64,000 nucleotides of DNA from Zavarzinia compransoris (GCF_003173055.1 NZ_QGLF01000002.1:372322-436321), one strand, 5' to 3'. Counted from the stretch's first letter, positions 7,432-15,700 are shown. Numbers and translations: made by a program. Notes: a model not told the origin generated them from the letters alone.

Positions 7432-9048
7432 TCAGGCATCCGCCAGGATCATGGCGGCGCCCTTGTCGGCGATCATGGCGGTCGGCGTATTGGTATTGCC
7501 CGAGGTGATGGTGGGCATGACCGAGGCATCGACGATGCGCAAATTCCCGAGGCCGATGACGCGCAGGCGCTCATCGACGACGGCGGTCGGGTCGTCGGGC
7601 CGGCCCATCTTCGCGGTGCCCACCGGGTGGAAGATGGTGGTGCCGATGTCGCCTGCCGCCCGGGCCAGGGCGGCATCGTCGTTCCCGACCGCGGGGCCGG
7701 GCAAATATTCCTCGGGCCGGTAGGGGGCAAGGCTGTTCTGCGCCATCAACCGGCGGGTGACGCGGATGGCGTCGGCGGCGACGCGCCGGTCGTCCGCGGT
7801 CGACAGGTAGTTGGGCGCGATCACAGGTGCTGCGCCGGGATCGGCGCTGCGCAGGGTGACGGTCCCGCGCGAGGTCGGGCGCAGGTTGCAGGCGCTGACC
7901 GTGATCGCCGGGAAGCGATGCAGGGGATCGCCGAACTTGTCCAGCGACAGGGGCTGGACATGGAACTGGATGTTCGCCCGCTCCCGCCCGGGATCGGAGC
8001 GGGTGAACAGGCCCATCTGGCTGGGCGCCATGGTCAGGGGCCCGCGCCGGCGGAACAGATAGTCGAGGCCCATCAGGGCGCGCCGGGGCAGGGAATAATA
8101 GGTCTCGTTCAGGGTGCGCACGCCGCCGACCTTGTAGATCGCGCGCTGTTGCAGGTGGTCCTGCAGGTTGGCGCCGACGCCGGCCCGGTCGAGGATGCTC
8201 GGAATGCCGTGGGGCGCCAGCGCCGCCGCCGGCCCGATGCCCGACAGCAGCAGGATCTGCGGCGTGCCGATGGCGCCGGCCGCCAGCACCACCGTGCCCG
8301 CGGTCCGCGCTTCCGTCACCCGCCCGTCGCGGCGGAAGCGGACGCCCGCGGCGCGGCCGTTCTCGACCAGCAGGCGTTCGACCTGGACATGGGTTTCGAG
8401 GCGAAGGTTCGGGCGCTTCAGGGCCGGCTTCAGGAAACCCCGGGCGGCGGACCAGCGCCGGCCGTTCTTCTGGTTGACATGGAAGTAGGAGACGCCCTCG
8501 TTGTCGCCGGTGTTGAAATCCGCGATCGGCGGCACGCCCATTTCGATCGCGGCGGCGCGCACGGCATCGAGCACGTCCCAGCGCACGCGCGGGGCCTCGA
8601 TGCGCCAGCCGCCGCCGGCGCCATGGACTGCGCTGGCGCCGAGGAAATGATCCTCCAGCCGGATGAAATGGGGCAGCACATCGTCATAGGCCCAGCCGGC
8701 CAGGCCCGATTGGCGCCAATGGTCGTAATCGGCGGCCTGGCCGCGCATCGAGATCATCGCATTGATGGCGGAACTGCCGCCGATCACCTTGCCGCGCGGA
8801 TAGATCAGGGAGCGGCCGTTGAGGCCGGCCTCCGCCTCGGTGCGGAACATCCAGTCGGCGCGCGGATTGCCGATCGCGAAGAGATAGCCGACAGGGATAT
8901 GGAACCAGATCCAATTGTCCCGCCCGCCGGCCTCAAGCAGCAGCACCCGGTTGCGCGGGTCTTCCGACAGGCGATGGGCCAGGATGCAGCCGGCGGTGCC
9001 GGCGCCGACCACGATATAGTCATACTGCCCGTCCAGGACCTCGGCCAT
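7432..9048 (-). CDS. GMC family oxidoreductase (choline/alcohol dehydrogenase-like)
   Basis: The 538-residue FAD enzyme belongs to the glucose-methanol-choline family. An N-terminal FAD-binding motif YDYIVVGAGTAGCILAHRL (about residues 9-27) is followed by LLLEAG, the GMC signature GRSLIYPRGKVIGGSSAIN (about 77-95), and the C-terminal TIFHPVGTAKMG and GNTNTPTAMIADKGA motifs holding the active-site His and Asn. It could oxidise choline, polyethylene glycol or long-chain alcohols; no betaine aldehyde dehydrogenase is adjacent, so choline is not supported by context. The start at 9048 has a GGGAAG site; an upstream frame extension lacks family residues. Confidence 0.9.
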   Translation of the reverse strand: MAEVLDGQYDYIVVGAGTAGCILAHRLSEDPRNRVLLLEAGGRDNWIWFHIPVGYLFAIGNPRADWMFRTEAEAGLNGRSLIYPRGKVIGGSSAINAMISMRGQAADYDHWRQSGLAGWAYDDVLPHFIRLEDHFLGASAVHGAGGGWRIEAPRVRWDVLDAVRAAAIEMGVPPIADFNTGDNEGVSYFHVNQKNGRRWSAARGFLKPALKRPNLRLETHVQVERLLVENGRAAGVRFRRDGRVTEARTAGTVVLAAGAIGTPQILLLSGIGPAAALAPHGIPSILDRAGVGANLQDHLQQRAIYKVGGVRTLNETYYSLPRRALMGLDYLFRRRGPLTMAPSQMGLFTRSDPGRERANIQFHVQPLSLDKFGDPLHRFPAITVSACNLRPTSRGTVTLRSADPGAAPVIAPNYLSTADDRRVAADAIRVTRRLMAQNSLAPYRPEEYLPGPAVGNDDAALARAAGDIGTTIFHPVGTAKMGRPDDPTAVVDERLRVIGLGNLRIVDASVMPTITSGNTNTPTAMIADKGAAMILADA

Positions 9049-9136
9049 CGGCGCTTCCCCTTGAGTTTCTTTCCCATGGGTGCCATGGCGCGCCGCCCTT
9101 CTCAAGCCTCCGCGCAAGGGCCGTCGGCCGCGGCGT

Positions 9137-9820
9137 TCAGAACAGGACGGCGGCGGCGGTCTCCTCGACCAGCCCGGCGTCGTTCTCGGCGACCTTGCCG
9201 ACCCGGGGTGAGACCGGCCATTCGCGCCACGGGCCGTCGTGGGCGCGCAGCAGGGGGCGGGGCGGCACGGCGGCGTGCAGCCAGTCGTCGTAGTCGCCGG
9301 GGTCGAGGACGACGGGCATGCGCTCGTGAAGCCCGGCCAGGGCAGGGGTGGCGACGGTGGTCACGATCGTATGCGAGACCACGGGCGCCCCGTCCGCCCC
9401 CCGCCACAGCGACCACAGGCCGGCGAAGGCGAAGGGCGCACCATCGGCCCGGGCGATGAAATGGGGCTGCTTGCCCTTGCCGATCTGGCGCCATTCGTAC
9501 CAGCCGTCCGCCGGCACCAGGCAGCGCCGCCCGTGCCAGCACGGCCCATAGAGTTTCGAGGTTTCGAGCGTCTCGGCCCGGGCATTGATCGTTGTCAGTC
9601 TGCCGTCGCTAGGCCCGGTCGCCCAGGGCGGGATCATGCCCCAGCGGCTGAGGATCAGCGACCGCCGCGCCCCCCGCTCGCCGACGATGGGCAGCGCCTG
9701 CCCCGGCGCCGCATTGAAGCTCGGCGCCAGCCCGGCCGGCGCTACGTCCGCATCGGTGGTCAGGCGATAGAGATCATGCAGCCGGCGCCAGTCCTGCCGG
9801 ATCGTATAGCGTCCGCACAT
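9137..9820 (-). CDS. yedK: SOS response-associated peptidase (SRAP, YedK/HMCES family)
   Basis: The 227-residue protein protects abasic sites in single-stranded DNA by forming a covalent thiazolidine link through Cys2. The start at 9820 gives MCGRYT, so removal of Met1 exposes the catalytic cysteine; AAGGA precedes it. Other family motifs are NARAET (near residue 76), GWYEW (catalytic Glu, about 106) and GLHERMPVVL with the active-site His. Length is normal for the family. It lies at the left border of the AT-rich segment. Confidence 0.93.
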   Translation of the reverse strand: MCGRYTIRQDWRRLHDLYRLTTDADVAPAGLAPSFNAAPGQALPIVGERGARRSLILSRWGMIPPWATGPSDGRLTTINARAETLETSKLYGPCWHGRRCLVPADGWYEWRQIGKGKQPHFIARADGAPFAFAGLWSLWRGADGAPVVSHTIVTTVATPALAGLHERMPVVLDPGDYDDWLHAAVPPRPLLRAHDGPWREWPVSPRVGKVAENDAGLVEETAAAVLF

Positions 9821-10282
9821 TGGTCCTTCATTCCTCGGGGCGTGTTTCTTGCTCACAGCGCATCATCAAGGCGTTGCCGGCAGATGGCCATAGACGGACC
9901 TTTTGAGCCAAGCCGAGGTATTGGCCTGACCGACATAAATCCAAGAGAGGGTCCTCATCCAGTTGGATCGATCCTGGTGATTCCAAAGAAAGATTAGGGA
10001 TGGTTGGAAGGCAGAATTTTGCGGGAAGGTCAAAATATGATGATTTTCCTCGATCCGCCTTTGATTGCCGTGGGTTTGTCGATGCCCCTCCCCCAGTCGT
10101 TAAGCCTTTCGATTTTCCAATGTCGCTATCACCGCTGTCGCGGAAAACCAGGCCCATATCTACTTCGGAATTTTTTTGTTTGGGAGCACCCAGCAAAGAG
10201 GGAGGGCATCGATCCTGATTGACACGGATTGTAGCAAAAGCCATAAACAACCTATGCGGAAAATAGAAGAATTTTCACGAGA
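9821..10282. other. AT-richer region without a convincing gene
   Basis: About 460 bases between the SRAP gene and the GIY-YIG-like gene. Base composition falls clearly below that of the flanks. Several open frames of 60-140 codons exist on both strands, but none has a ribosome-binding site, a recognisable motif or codon use like neighbouring genes. It contains the left copy of an 11-bp direct repeat. It probably includes the promoter of the following gene (AT-rich 10225-10275). Confidence 0.5.
9864..9874 (+). repeat. Left copy of 11-bp direct repeat flanking AT-rich segment
   Basis: CATCAAGGCGT occurs here and again at 10974-10984 in the same orientation. The two copies bracket the AT-richer segment with the GIY-YIG-like gene. 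They could be a target duplication or attachment-core remnant; a chance match is possible. Confidence 0.35.
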
Positions 10283-10870
10283 ATGGAAGAAATGACCATT
10301 AAGCATCTCAGACCAGTTGAGTGGGCCGAGAATATTTCGGACATTCAGAACACAGCAGGAAATTCCACTTTCAAGTCTGTCGAGTTGGTTTGGACGAAAC
10401 CGTCTCCGTGGACGAAAGACATGCGGGTTCCTGATTTCAAAACTGATGAGCCCTTTCTCTATGCGCTAATTCGTAATCACGGAAACTCTAGAACAAGAGA
10501 TCAAATTGAGTATATTGGTCTAACTAAATCTCCATTGACCCGATTCGGAAATCATGAAGTCGCTAGATCAATTGTAAAAAAACGTGGGGAGGTCGGTTTT
10601 AGCTATGCTGTAATTGATTTTGTTACCGGGAAAAATCGGATTGATCGAATTTCACGCGCTCTTGAAGATATCGAACATCTCTTGATCTGGGCTGTTGACG
10701 GCAAGTTGGAAAACCAGAAGAAGATGCGCACCTTGCCTGGAATGGGAGCCAATGGCGGTAATGCTTGGCACATCAAGAACAAGGGCTACCGGTTCAGCGG
10801 CAGAATGCCAATGGAGATCGTGTTCCCTTGGATGCTTATCCGGCCCGGTCGAGACAGAACACAGAAATAG
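10283..10870 (+). CDS. GIY-YIG-like nuclease, probably acquired
   Basis: The 195-residue protein has a plausible GIY-YIG arrangement: LYAL with Tyr60, EYIGL with Tyr77, TRF with Arg87, DIEHLLI with Glu131 and LENQKK with Asn144, matching the Tyr-Tyr-Arg-Glu-Asn catalytic order of this endonuclease superfamily. The glycines of the GIY half are not well kept, so activity is uncertain. A C-terminal region (150-185) of unknown role follows. Codon use is AT-rich, unlike all neighbours, and the gene stands alone near tRNA-Thr inside a short direct-repeat-bounded segment, which suggests horizontal transfer. A start at 10292 (preceded by GGAAGA) is equally possible. Confidence 0.6.
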   Translation: MEEMTIKHLRPVEWAENISDIQNTAGNSTFKSVELVWTKPSPWTKDMRVPDFKTDEPFLYALIRNHGNSRTRDQIEYIGLTKSPLTRFGNHEVARSIVKKRGEVGFSYAVIDFVTGKNRIDRISRALEDIEHLLIWAVDGKLENQKKMRTLPGMGANGGNAWHIKNKGYRFSGRMPMEIVFPWMLIRPGRDRTQK

Positions 10871-10973
10871 CAGGACGGCTGTCTGAGCTTCTGCCCCGAA
10901 GCCAGGAATAACCCGGAAACAAGTCTAAAGGGATGGTGACGGGAAAAGTCTAACGTTCTTTACTTGTTCACGC

Positions 10974-10984
10974 CATCAAGGCGT
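10974..10984 (+). repeat. Right copy of 11-bp direct repeat flanking AT-rich segment
   Basis: The second CATCAAGGCGT copy, 43 bases from the encoded CCA end of tRNA-Thr. The distance between copies is 1110 bases. The repeat does not include tRNA sequence, so it is not a classic tRNA attachment site. Confidence 0.35.
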
Positions 10985-11026
10985 CGAAAATTTGGAAAAA
11001 CATCAATAATTTCAATATCTTAGCAA

Positions 11027-11101
<75 letters not shown>

Positions 11102-11217
11102 ATGCCGAAGGGGAGTGAAGGCGCTTCCTATAGCCAAGACCGGCGGGTTGCGCAAGGGGTGCTTGTCGGGCTTTGGCCCGGTTGCTGCGGCGCAGCGGCT
11201 CTTGTAGGGTGCGGGCC

Positions 11218-11976
11218 ATGACCGATACCGTCCTCCTCCACGTCGAAGGCGCCCGCGCCACCATCACGCTCAACCGGCCCGAGCGCCATAATGCGCTGGA
11301 AAAGGCCGATCTCGAGCAATTCGCCGCTCATCTGGCGACGATCGCCGCCGAGCCGTCGATCCGGCTGCTGGTCCTCTCGGGCGGCACGGCCAAGAGCTTC
11401 TGCTCCGGCGTCTCGATCAACGATCTGGCCGGCGGCACCCAGCGGGAGGGCGCGCTGGAAGCCCTGGTCAACGCGCTGGAAGCCTTGCCGATCCCGGTGG
11501 TCGCCGCCCTGAACGGCGGGATTTTCGGCGGCGCGGTCGAGATCGCCCTGGTGGCGGATTTCCGTATCGGCGTCGAGGGCATGAAGATGTTCGTGCCGCC
11601 GGCCCGCCTCGGCATCCATTACCCCGTGCTCGGCCTGACCCGGCTGATCGAGCGCCTGGGCCTGAATGTCGCCAAGCGCCTCGTCCTTTCGGTCGAGGAA
11701 TTCGCCGGGCCGCAGCTGGTCGAGATCGGCTTTCTCGACCGCATCGTCCCGCGCGAGGAACTGGCCGGCGCCGTCGATGCCCTGGCCGACCGTATCCTCG
11801 GCCTTGCGCCGCTGGCGGTGCAGGGCATGAAGAAGACGCTGAACGGCATCGCCCGCGGCGACCTGGACGCGGGTGCGGCGGCGGCGCGGATCGCCGCCTG
11901 CTGGGCATCCGAGGATCACCAGGAAGGCCTGAAGGCCTTCGCCGAAAAGCGGAAGGCGGTCTTCCAGGGGCGCTGA
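11218..11976 (+). CDS. Enoyl-CoA hydratase/isomerase family protein
   Basis: The 252-residue crotonase-fold protein likely hydrates or isomerises an acyl-CoA. Visible motifs are ATITLNRPERHNAL (residues 14-27), the first oxyanion-hole segment AKSFCSGVSINDL (about 57-69; the family usually has SGxDL, so this is slightly unusual) and the second, AALNGGIFGGAVEIALVADFRI (about 98-119). ATG 11218 gives the family N-terminus; the frame is open 45 bases further upstream without family residues. It stands alone next to the tRNA gene, so its pathway cannot be inferred. Confidence 0.88.
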   Translation: MTDTVLLHVEGARATITLNRPERHNALEKADLEQFAAHLATIAAEPSIRLLVLSGGTAKSFCSGVSINDLAGGTQREGALEALVNALEALPIPVVAALNGGIFGGAVEIALVADFRIGVEGMKMFVPPARLGIHYPVLGLTRLIERLGLNVAKRLVLSVEEFAGPQLVEIGFLDRIVPREELAGAVDALADRILGLAPLAVQGMKKTLNGIARGDLDAGAAAARIAACWASEDHQEGLKAFAEKRKAVFQGR

Positions 11977-11981
11977 GTCTC

Positions 11982-13190
11982 TCAGGCCGGCGGCGGGCGC
12001 CGCCGCGCCATCAGCTGGCAGTAGATCTCGATCGTGCTGGCGACCATGTGGTCGACGGTCCAGGTCGCCGCGACATGGGCGCGGGCATAGGGGGCGAGGG
12101 ACTGGCGCGCCGCCGTATCGAGATCGAGCGCGGCCTTGATCGCCTGGGCCAGGCCCTGGACATCGCCGGGCGGCACCAGCAGGGCGGTTTCGCCCGGGAT
12201 CACGGTCTCGCGGAAACCGCCGTGGTCGGTCGCGACCACCGGCCGGCCCATGGCCTGGGCCTCGACCGGGACGCGGCCGAAGGCTTCGGGGTCCAGCGAG
12301 GGCGCGGCCACCACGTCCGCCAGCATATAGGCCGCCGCCATGTCGCGGCAGTGGCCGACGATGCGCACCACCCCGCCCAGGTCGTGGTGGCGGATCTTGT
12401 CCTCGAGCTCGGTCAGGTATTTCTTCCGGCCCTGGTCGTCGCCGACGATGAAGCAGGCGATGTCCCTGCGCCCCAGGGCGGCCAGGGCATCGACCAGGAA
12501 GCCCTGGCCCTTCCAGCGGGTCAGGCGGCCGGGCATCAGGATCACCGGCACGCCGTCCGGCATGCGCCAGGCCTTGGCGACGGCGATCACCCGTTCCTGG
12601 CTGACCCGGGCGGGATCGAACAGGTCGATGTCGATGCCGCGCGGGATGGTGACCAGCCGGCCCGCCGCCTCGGGATAGCGGGCGAGCACATGGTCGGCGA
12701 TGAAGTGGGAATTGGCGATCACCGCATCGCCCGCCGCCATGATGCCGTTGTAGCGGCGCTTGAGCGGGAAATCCTCGTTGTAGGTGCCGGCATAGGTGGT
12801 GACGAAGGGCAGGCCCTCGGCCCTTGCCGCGGCCCGCGCGCTCCAGGCCGGCGCCCGCGAGCGGGCATGGACCAGTTCGATGCCGTGGGCGCGGATCGCC
12901 TCGCGCAGGCGCTCGATGTTGCGGCGGATGCGGAAGGGATTCTTGGTCGCCAGCGGCAAGGTCAGGTGCTTGGCACCGATCTTTTCCAGGTCGTGGACCA
13001 GCCGCCCCCCTTCCGAGGCGACGAAAGTCTCGACCCCTTGCGCGACGAGCCCGGCCGCCACGTCGACGGCCGTGCGCTCGACGCCGCCCGCGGCCAGCGA
13101 CGGCAGGACCTGCAGCACCCGCGGCGCGCGCCCCGCAACCGGGCCCGACGCGGTGGCATCGGTTTCGATGCCGGTATATGTATCGATCAT
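11982..13190 (-). CDS. Glycosyltransferase family 4 (GT-B fold)
   Basis: The 402-residue protein resembles WaaG/PimB-like retaining glycosyltransferases. The N-terminal half has VLQVLPSLAAGGVERTAVDVAAGL (acceptor-side Rossmann fold), then HARSRAPAWSA and the C-terminal half MPGRLTRWKGQGFLVDALAAL and PEAFGRVPVEAQAMGRPVVATDHGG, containing the E-x7-E motif that binds the nucleotide-sugar donor. It probably adds a sugar to lipopolysaccharide or another surface glycan. Its ATG (13188-13190) overlaps the ATG of the divergent hydrolase by two bases. It ends five bases after the convergent enoyl-CoA hydratase gene. Confidence 0.9.
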   Translation of the reverse strand: MIDTYTGIETDATASGPVAGRAPRVLQVLPSLAAGGVERTAVDVAAGLVAQGVETFVASEGGRLVHDLEKIGAKHLTLPLATKNPFRIRRNIERLREAIRAHGIELVHARSRAPAWSARAAARAEGLPFVTTYAGTYNEDFPLKRRYNGIMAAGDAVIANSHFIADHVLARYPEAAGRLVTIPRGIDIDLFDPARVSQERVIAVAKAWRMPDGVPVILMPGRLTRWKGQGFLVDALAALGRRDIACFIVGDDQGRKKYLTELEDKIRHHDLGGVVRIVGHCRDMAAAYMLADVVAAPSLDPEAFGRVPVEAQAMGRPVVATDHGGFRETVIPGETALLVPPGDVQGLAQAIKAALDLDTAARQSLAPYARAHVAATWTVDHMVASTIEIYCQLMARRRPPPA

Positions 13191-13974
13191 GAAGACTGCC
13201 GACGCCCCTTCCGCCGCCGCCGCGCCGCAACGACTGGTGCTGCACGACGGCCAATCGATCGCCTATCACACCAGCGCCGGGAAATCACCGGGTGTCCTGT
13301 TCCTCGGTGGCTTCAAATCGGACATGACCGGCACCAAGGCGACGGCATTGGACGCCTGGTGCGGGGCGACCGGCCGGGCCTTCACCCGTTTCGACTACGA
13401 GGGCCACGGCGCCAGCAGCGGCCGTTTCACCGAAGGCACCATCGGCCGCTGGCTGGACGACGCGCTGGCCGTCATCGATCTTGTGACCGCGGGGCCCCTG
13501 ATCGTCGTCGGCTCGTCCATGGGCGGCTGGATCGCCGCCCTGGCCACCCTGGCCCGGCCCGGCCGGGTCGCCGGCCTGATCACGCTGGCCGCCGCCCCGG
13601 ATTTCACCGACCGCCTGATCGAGGCGCGCATGACCCCGGCCCAGCGCGCGGCCCTGGAACGGGACGGCTTCATCGTCGATCCCTCGGACTACGACCCCGA
13701 AGGCTATGAAATCACCCGCAGCCTGATCGAGGAGGGGCGCAACCACCTGATCCTGGGCCGGCCGGTCGCCATCCGTTGCCCCTTCCGCCTGATCCACGGC
13801 GATGCCGATACGGACGTCCCCTGGCAACTCTCGGCCGAGCTGCTCGCCGCCGCCGAATCGGCCGACGCCACCCTGACCCTGGTCAAGGGCGCCGACCACC
13901 GCCTGTCCGGCCCGGCCGACCTTGCCCGGCTGGAAGCGGCGATCGAGGAATTGGCGGGAAGGGGAGCGGCATGA
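13189..13974 (+). CDS. Alpha/beta hydrolase
   Basis: The 261-residue protein has the alpha/beta-hydrolase core: GVLFLGGFKSDMTGTKA near the oxyanion region (residues 35-51), nucleophile elbow GSSMG with Ser110, a probable acid in HGDADTDVP and the catalytic His in KGADHRLSG. The pattern is close to ABHD10-like thioesterases/acylglucuronide esterases. The start ATG at 13189 is the only one giving the family N-terminus and it overlaps the divergent glycosyltransferase start codon, with no Shine-Dalgarno visible upstream. A leaderless transcript or nonstandard initiation is therefore possible. Confidence 0.88.
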   Translation: MKTADAPSAAAAPQRLVLHDGQSIAYHTSAGKSPGVLFLGGFKSDMTGTKATALDAWCGATGRAFTRFDYEGHGASSGRFTEGTIGRWLDDALAVIDLVTAGPLIVVGSSMGGWIAALATLARPGRVAGLITLAAAPDFTDRLIEARMTPAQRAALERDGFIVDPSDYDPEGYEITRSLIEEGRNHLILGRPVAIRCPFRLIHGDADTDVPWQLSAELLAAAESADATLTLVKGADHRLSGPADLARLEAAIEELAGRGAA

Positions 13975-14022
13975 TTGCGAAAATTTCGAAGATTTCGTAA
14001 TTTCACCCGGTGAGGTGCGAAG

Positions 14023-14295
14023 ATGACGATTGAAGTCCCTGCCACGGAATTCGTCCGGCGCCCCGGGCGCTACAAGGATGCGGCAAAGCGTGAGCCGGTG
14101 GCGGTCACCAGTCACGGCCGGCCTGAAATCTACCTCCTGTCGCCGGCAGAGTATGAGCACTATCGACAGTTGCTGCGCCGAGAGCGCGAGGCTTTCTCCC
14201 TGAGGGAATTGCCCGATGCCCTGGTCGCTGCGATTGCCGCTGCTCCTCTCGATCCCGCCTGCGCGGCTTTCGACGATGAAGCGCCGGAGCGCTGA
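14023..14295 (+). CDS. Phd/YefM family antitoxin
   Basis: The 90-residue protein begins MTIEVPATEFVRRPGRYKDAAKREPVAVTSHGRP and continues IYLLSPAEYEHYRQLL. This is the Phd/YefM fold, which binds operator DNA by its N-terminus and neutralises a toxin with its flexible C-terminus (about residues 55-90). GGTGAGGTG lies just before the start. The toxin gene follows after 17 bases, so the two form an operon that is probably autoregulated. Confidence 0.85.
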   Translation: MTIEVPATEFVRRPGRYKDAAKREPVAVTSHGRPEIYLLSPAEYEHYRQLLRREREAFSLRELPDALVAAIAAAPLDPACAAFDDEAPER

Positions 14296-14312
14296 CGCGG
14301 ATCCGGTAAGCC

Positions 14313-14744
14313 ATGGAAATCCCGACACCCAAGGTCGGCTTGGTCATTTCCTATGCCTATGTATGGCGCCAAGATTACGTCGCCGGTCAGCGGGAAGGGG
14401 TGAAGGACCGACCTTGCGTCATCGTCCTCGCCATTGCCGATGACGGGCAGGGACGACAAATCGTCACAGTTGCTCCGATCACGCACCTGCCGCCGTCCGA
14501 CCCCGCGGGGGCGGTCGAGGTCTGGCCGCGTACGAAGGAGCGTCTCGGTCTCGATGGCGAGCGTTCCTGGGCCATTCTCGACGATTTGAACGTCTTTACC
14601 TGGCCCGGATACGATCTTCGGCCGGTGCCCGGCCGTCCCGGAAGCTGCGTCTACGGGCTCCTCCCGGCCGGTTTCATGCGTGGCCTCCAGCAGGCGTTCG
14701 TCGCCCGGTTTCGATACCTGCGGCGATCGGACCGCGACGCTTGA
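14313..14744 (+). CDS. PemK/MazF-like toxin
   Basis: The 143-residue protein looks like a PemK/MazF-type growth inhibitor: a beta-barrel start (VGLVISYAYVWRQDYVAGQREGVKDRPCVIVLAI, residues 8-41) with the conserved basic-Pro turn KDRPCVIV, then QIVTVAPITHLPP (49-61) matching the second conserved strand, and SWAILDDLNVFTWPG. MazF-fold toxins cleave RNA. The antitoxin just upstream is of Phd type, not MazE/PemI type, so this is a mixed pair. The toxin assignment rests on pattern similarity and operon context. Confidence 0.72.
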   Translation: MEIPTPKVGLVISYAYVWRQDYVAGQREGVKDRPCVIVLAIADDGQGRQIVTVAPITHLPPSDPAGAVEVWPRTKERLGLDGERSWAILDDLNVFTWPGYDLRPVPGRPGSCVYGLLPAGFMRGLQQAFVARFRYLRRSDRDA

Positions 14745-14786
14745 CCCATTTCCCCCGCCCGCCCGTCGCGCTATATGGACGGCATC

Positions 14787-14981
14787 ATGTCGGCACTTCT
14801 GTCCTTTCTCGTTCCGCTGGCCTTCGTGGCCCTGATCGTCATCCTGGTGCTCGGGGTGCTGACCCTGTTGCGCGGGGGGGCGGACCGGCGCTTCTCGAAC
14901 AAGCTGATGCAATTGCGCGTCTTCGTGCAGGGCATCGCCCTCGTCCTGCTGCTGCTCACCCTTTACCTCGCAGGCAAGTGA
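14787..14981 (+). CDS. Twin transmembrane protein (HIG1-domain-like)
   Basis: The 64-residue protein has two hydrophobic helices (about residues 3-28 and 45-62) joined by a basic loop RGGADRRFSNKLMQLRV. This matches the small HIG1-like twin-transmembrane proteins that in alphaproteobacteria sit just before the PduO-type adenosyltransferase gene. HIG1 proteins associate with cytochrome oxidases in mitochondria; the bacterial role is not established. I chose the ATG at 14787; the one at 14775 is also possible. The stop is one base before the next start. Confidence 0.8.
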   Translation: MSALLSFLVPLAFVALIVILVLGVLTLLRGGADRRFSNKLMQLRVFVQGIALVLLLLTLYLAGK

Positions 14982-14982
14982 C

Positions 14983-15543
14983 ATGGTCAAGCTCGACAAG
15001 ATCTATACAAGGGGCGGCGACAAGGGCCTGACCTCGCTGGTCGACGGCAGCCGGGTGCCGAAGCATGCGGATCGCGTCGCCGCCTATGGCGAAGTGGACG
15101 AATTGAATGCCGCCATCGGCCTGATCCGCCTCGAGGTTGCCGACCGGCCCGAGGTCGACGCCATGCTCGGCCGCATCCAGAACGACCTGTTCGACCTCGG
15201 CGCCGATCTGGCGACGCCCGAGGGCATCGAAGGCGCGCTGCGCATCGTCGAAGCCCAGGTGACCCGGCTCGAAGGCGAGATCGACGGCCTGAATGCCGGG
15301 ATTCCGCCGCTGCGCTCGTTCATCCTGCCGGGCGGCAGCCGGGCCGCGGCCTTCGCCCATCAGGCGCGCACCGTGGCGCGGCGGGCGGAACGGGCGGTGA
15401 GCGCGCTCGCCGCCGTCGAGGCGATCAACATGGCGGCGTTACGGTACGTCAACCGGCTGTCGGACCATCTCTTCGTCCTCGCCCGCCACCTGAACGACAA
15501 TGGCGCCGCCGACGTGCTGTGGGTCCCGGGCGCCAATCGCTGA
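14983..15543 (+). CDS. pduO: Cob(I)alamin adenosyltransferase, PduO type
   Basis: The 186-residue enzyme transfers the adenosyl group of ATP to cob(I)alamin (or cobyrinic acid diamide), making adenosylcobalamin. Its start, MVKLDKIYTRGGDKGLTSLVDGSRVPKHADRV, holds the PduO ATP-binding signature TRxGDxGxT (residues 9-17). The second half, RTVARRAERAVSAL...ALRYVNRLSDHLFVLARHLN, is the trimer-forming region with the RxAER and RYxNRLSD motifs. It is translationally close to the twin-membrane gene and lies upstream of etfBA, a common alphaproteobacterial order. Confidence 0.95.
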   Translation: MVKLDKIYTRGGDKGLTSLVDGSRVPKHADRVAAYGEVDELNAAIGLIRLEVADRPEVDAMLGRIQNDLFDLGADLATPEGIEGALRIVEAQVTRLEGEIDGLNAGIPPLRSFILPGGSRAAAFAHQARTVARRAERAVSALAAVEAINMAALRYVNRLSDHLFVLARHLNDNGAADVLWVPGANR

Positions 15544-15671
15544 TTCCGAATGCAAGGGCCGATCCCGCCCGAGCGGCTTGCCAAGCGTGAATTCCCTGCC
15601 ACTATGCGCGCAGCGGGGGCCACCGGGCCCCGAGGGATGACAGCCGGCACCGACCGGCAGGTTGCGGTTCG

Positions 15672-15700
15672 TTGACAGGACCGTCTCCTGTTTCTATGGT
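15672..15700 (+). promoter_or_regulatory. Sigma-70-type promoter of etfBA
   Basis: TTGACA (15672-15677), a 17-base spacer and TATGGT (15695-15700) form a near-consensus housekeeping promoter about 120 bases upstream of the etfB start. This suggests that etfBA is transcribed separately from the adenosyltransferase gene. Confidence 0.6.

Noticed and set aside
7432-9048. GMC gene as choline dehydrogenase betA
   Set aside because: No betB, betI or betaine genes are adjacent and GMC substrate cannot be told from motifs alone, so only the family is called.
10000-10222. Two overlapping 72-codon frames in the AT-rich segment
   Set aside because: No ribosome-binding site, no recognisable motif and mutually overlapping frames; probably non-coding.
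9828-10250. 140-codon minus-strand frame next to the SRAP gene
   Set aside because: No motif, no ribosome-binding site, overlaps the SRAP upstream region, and composition shifts across it.
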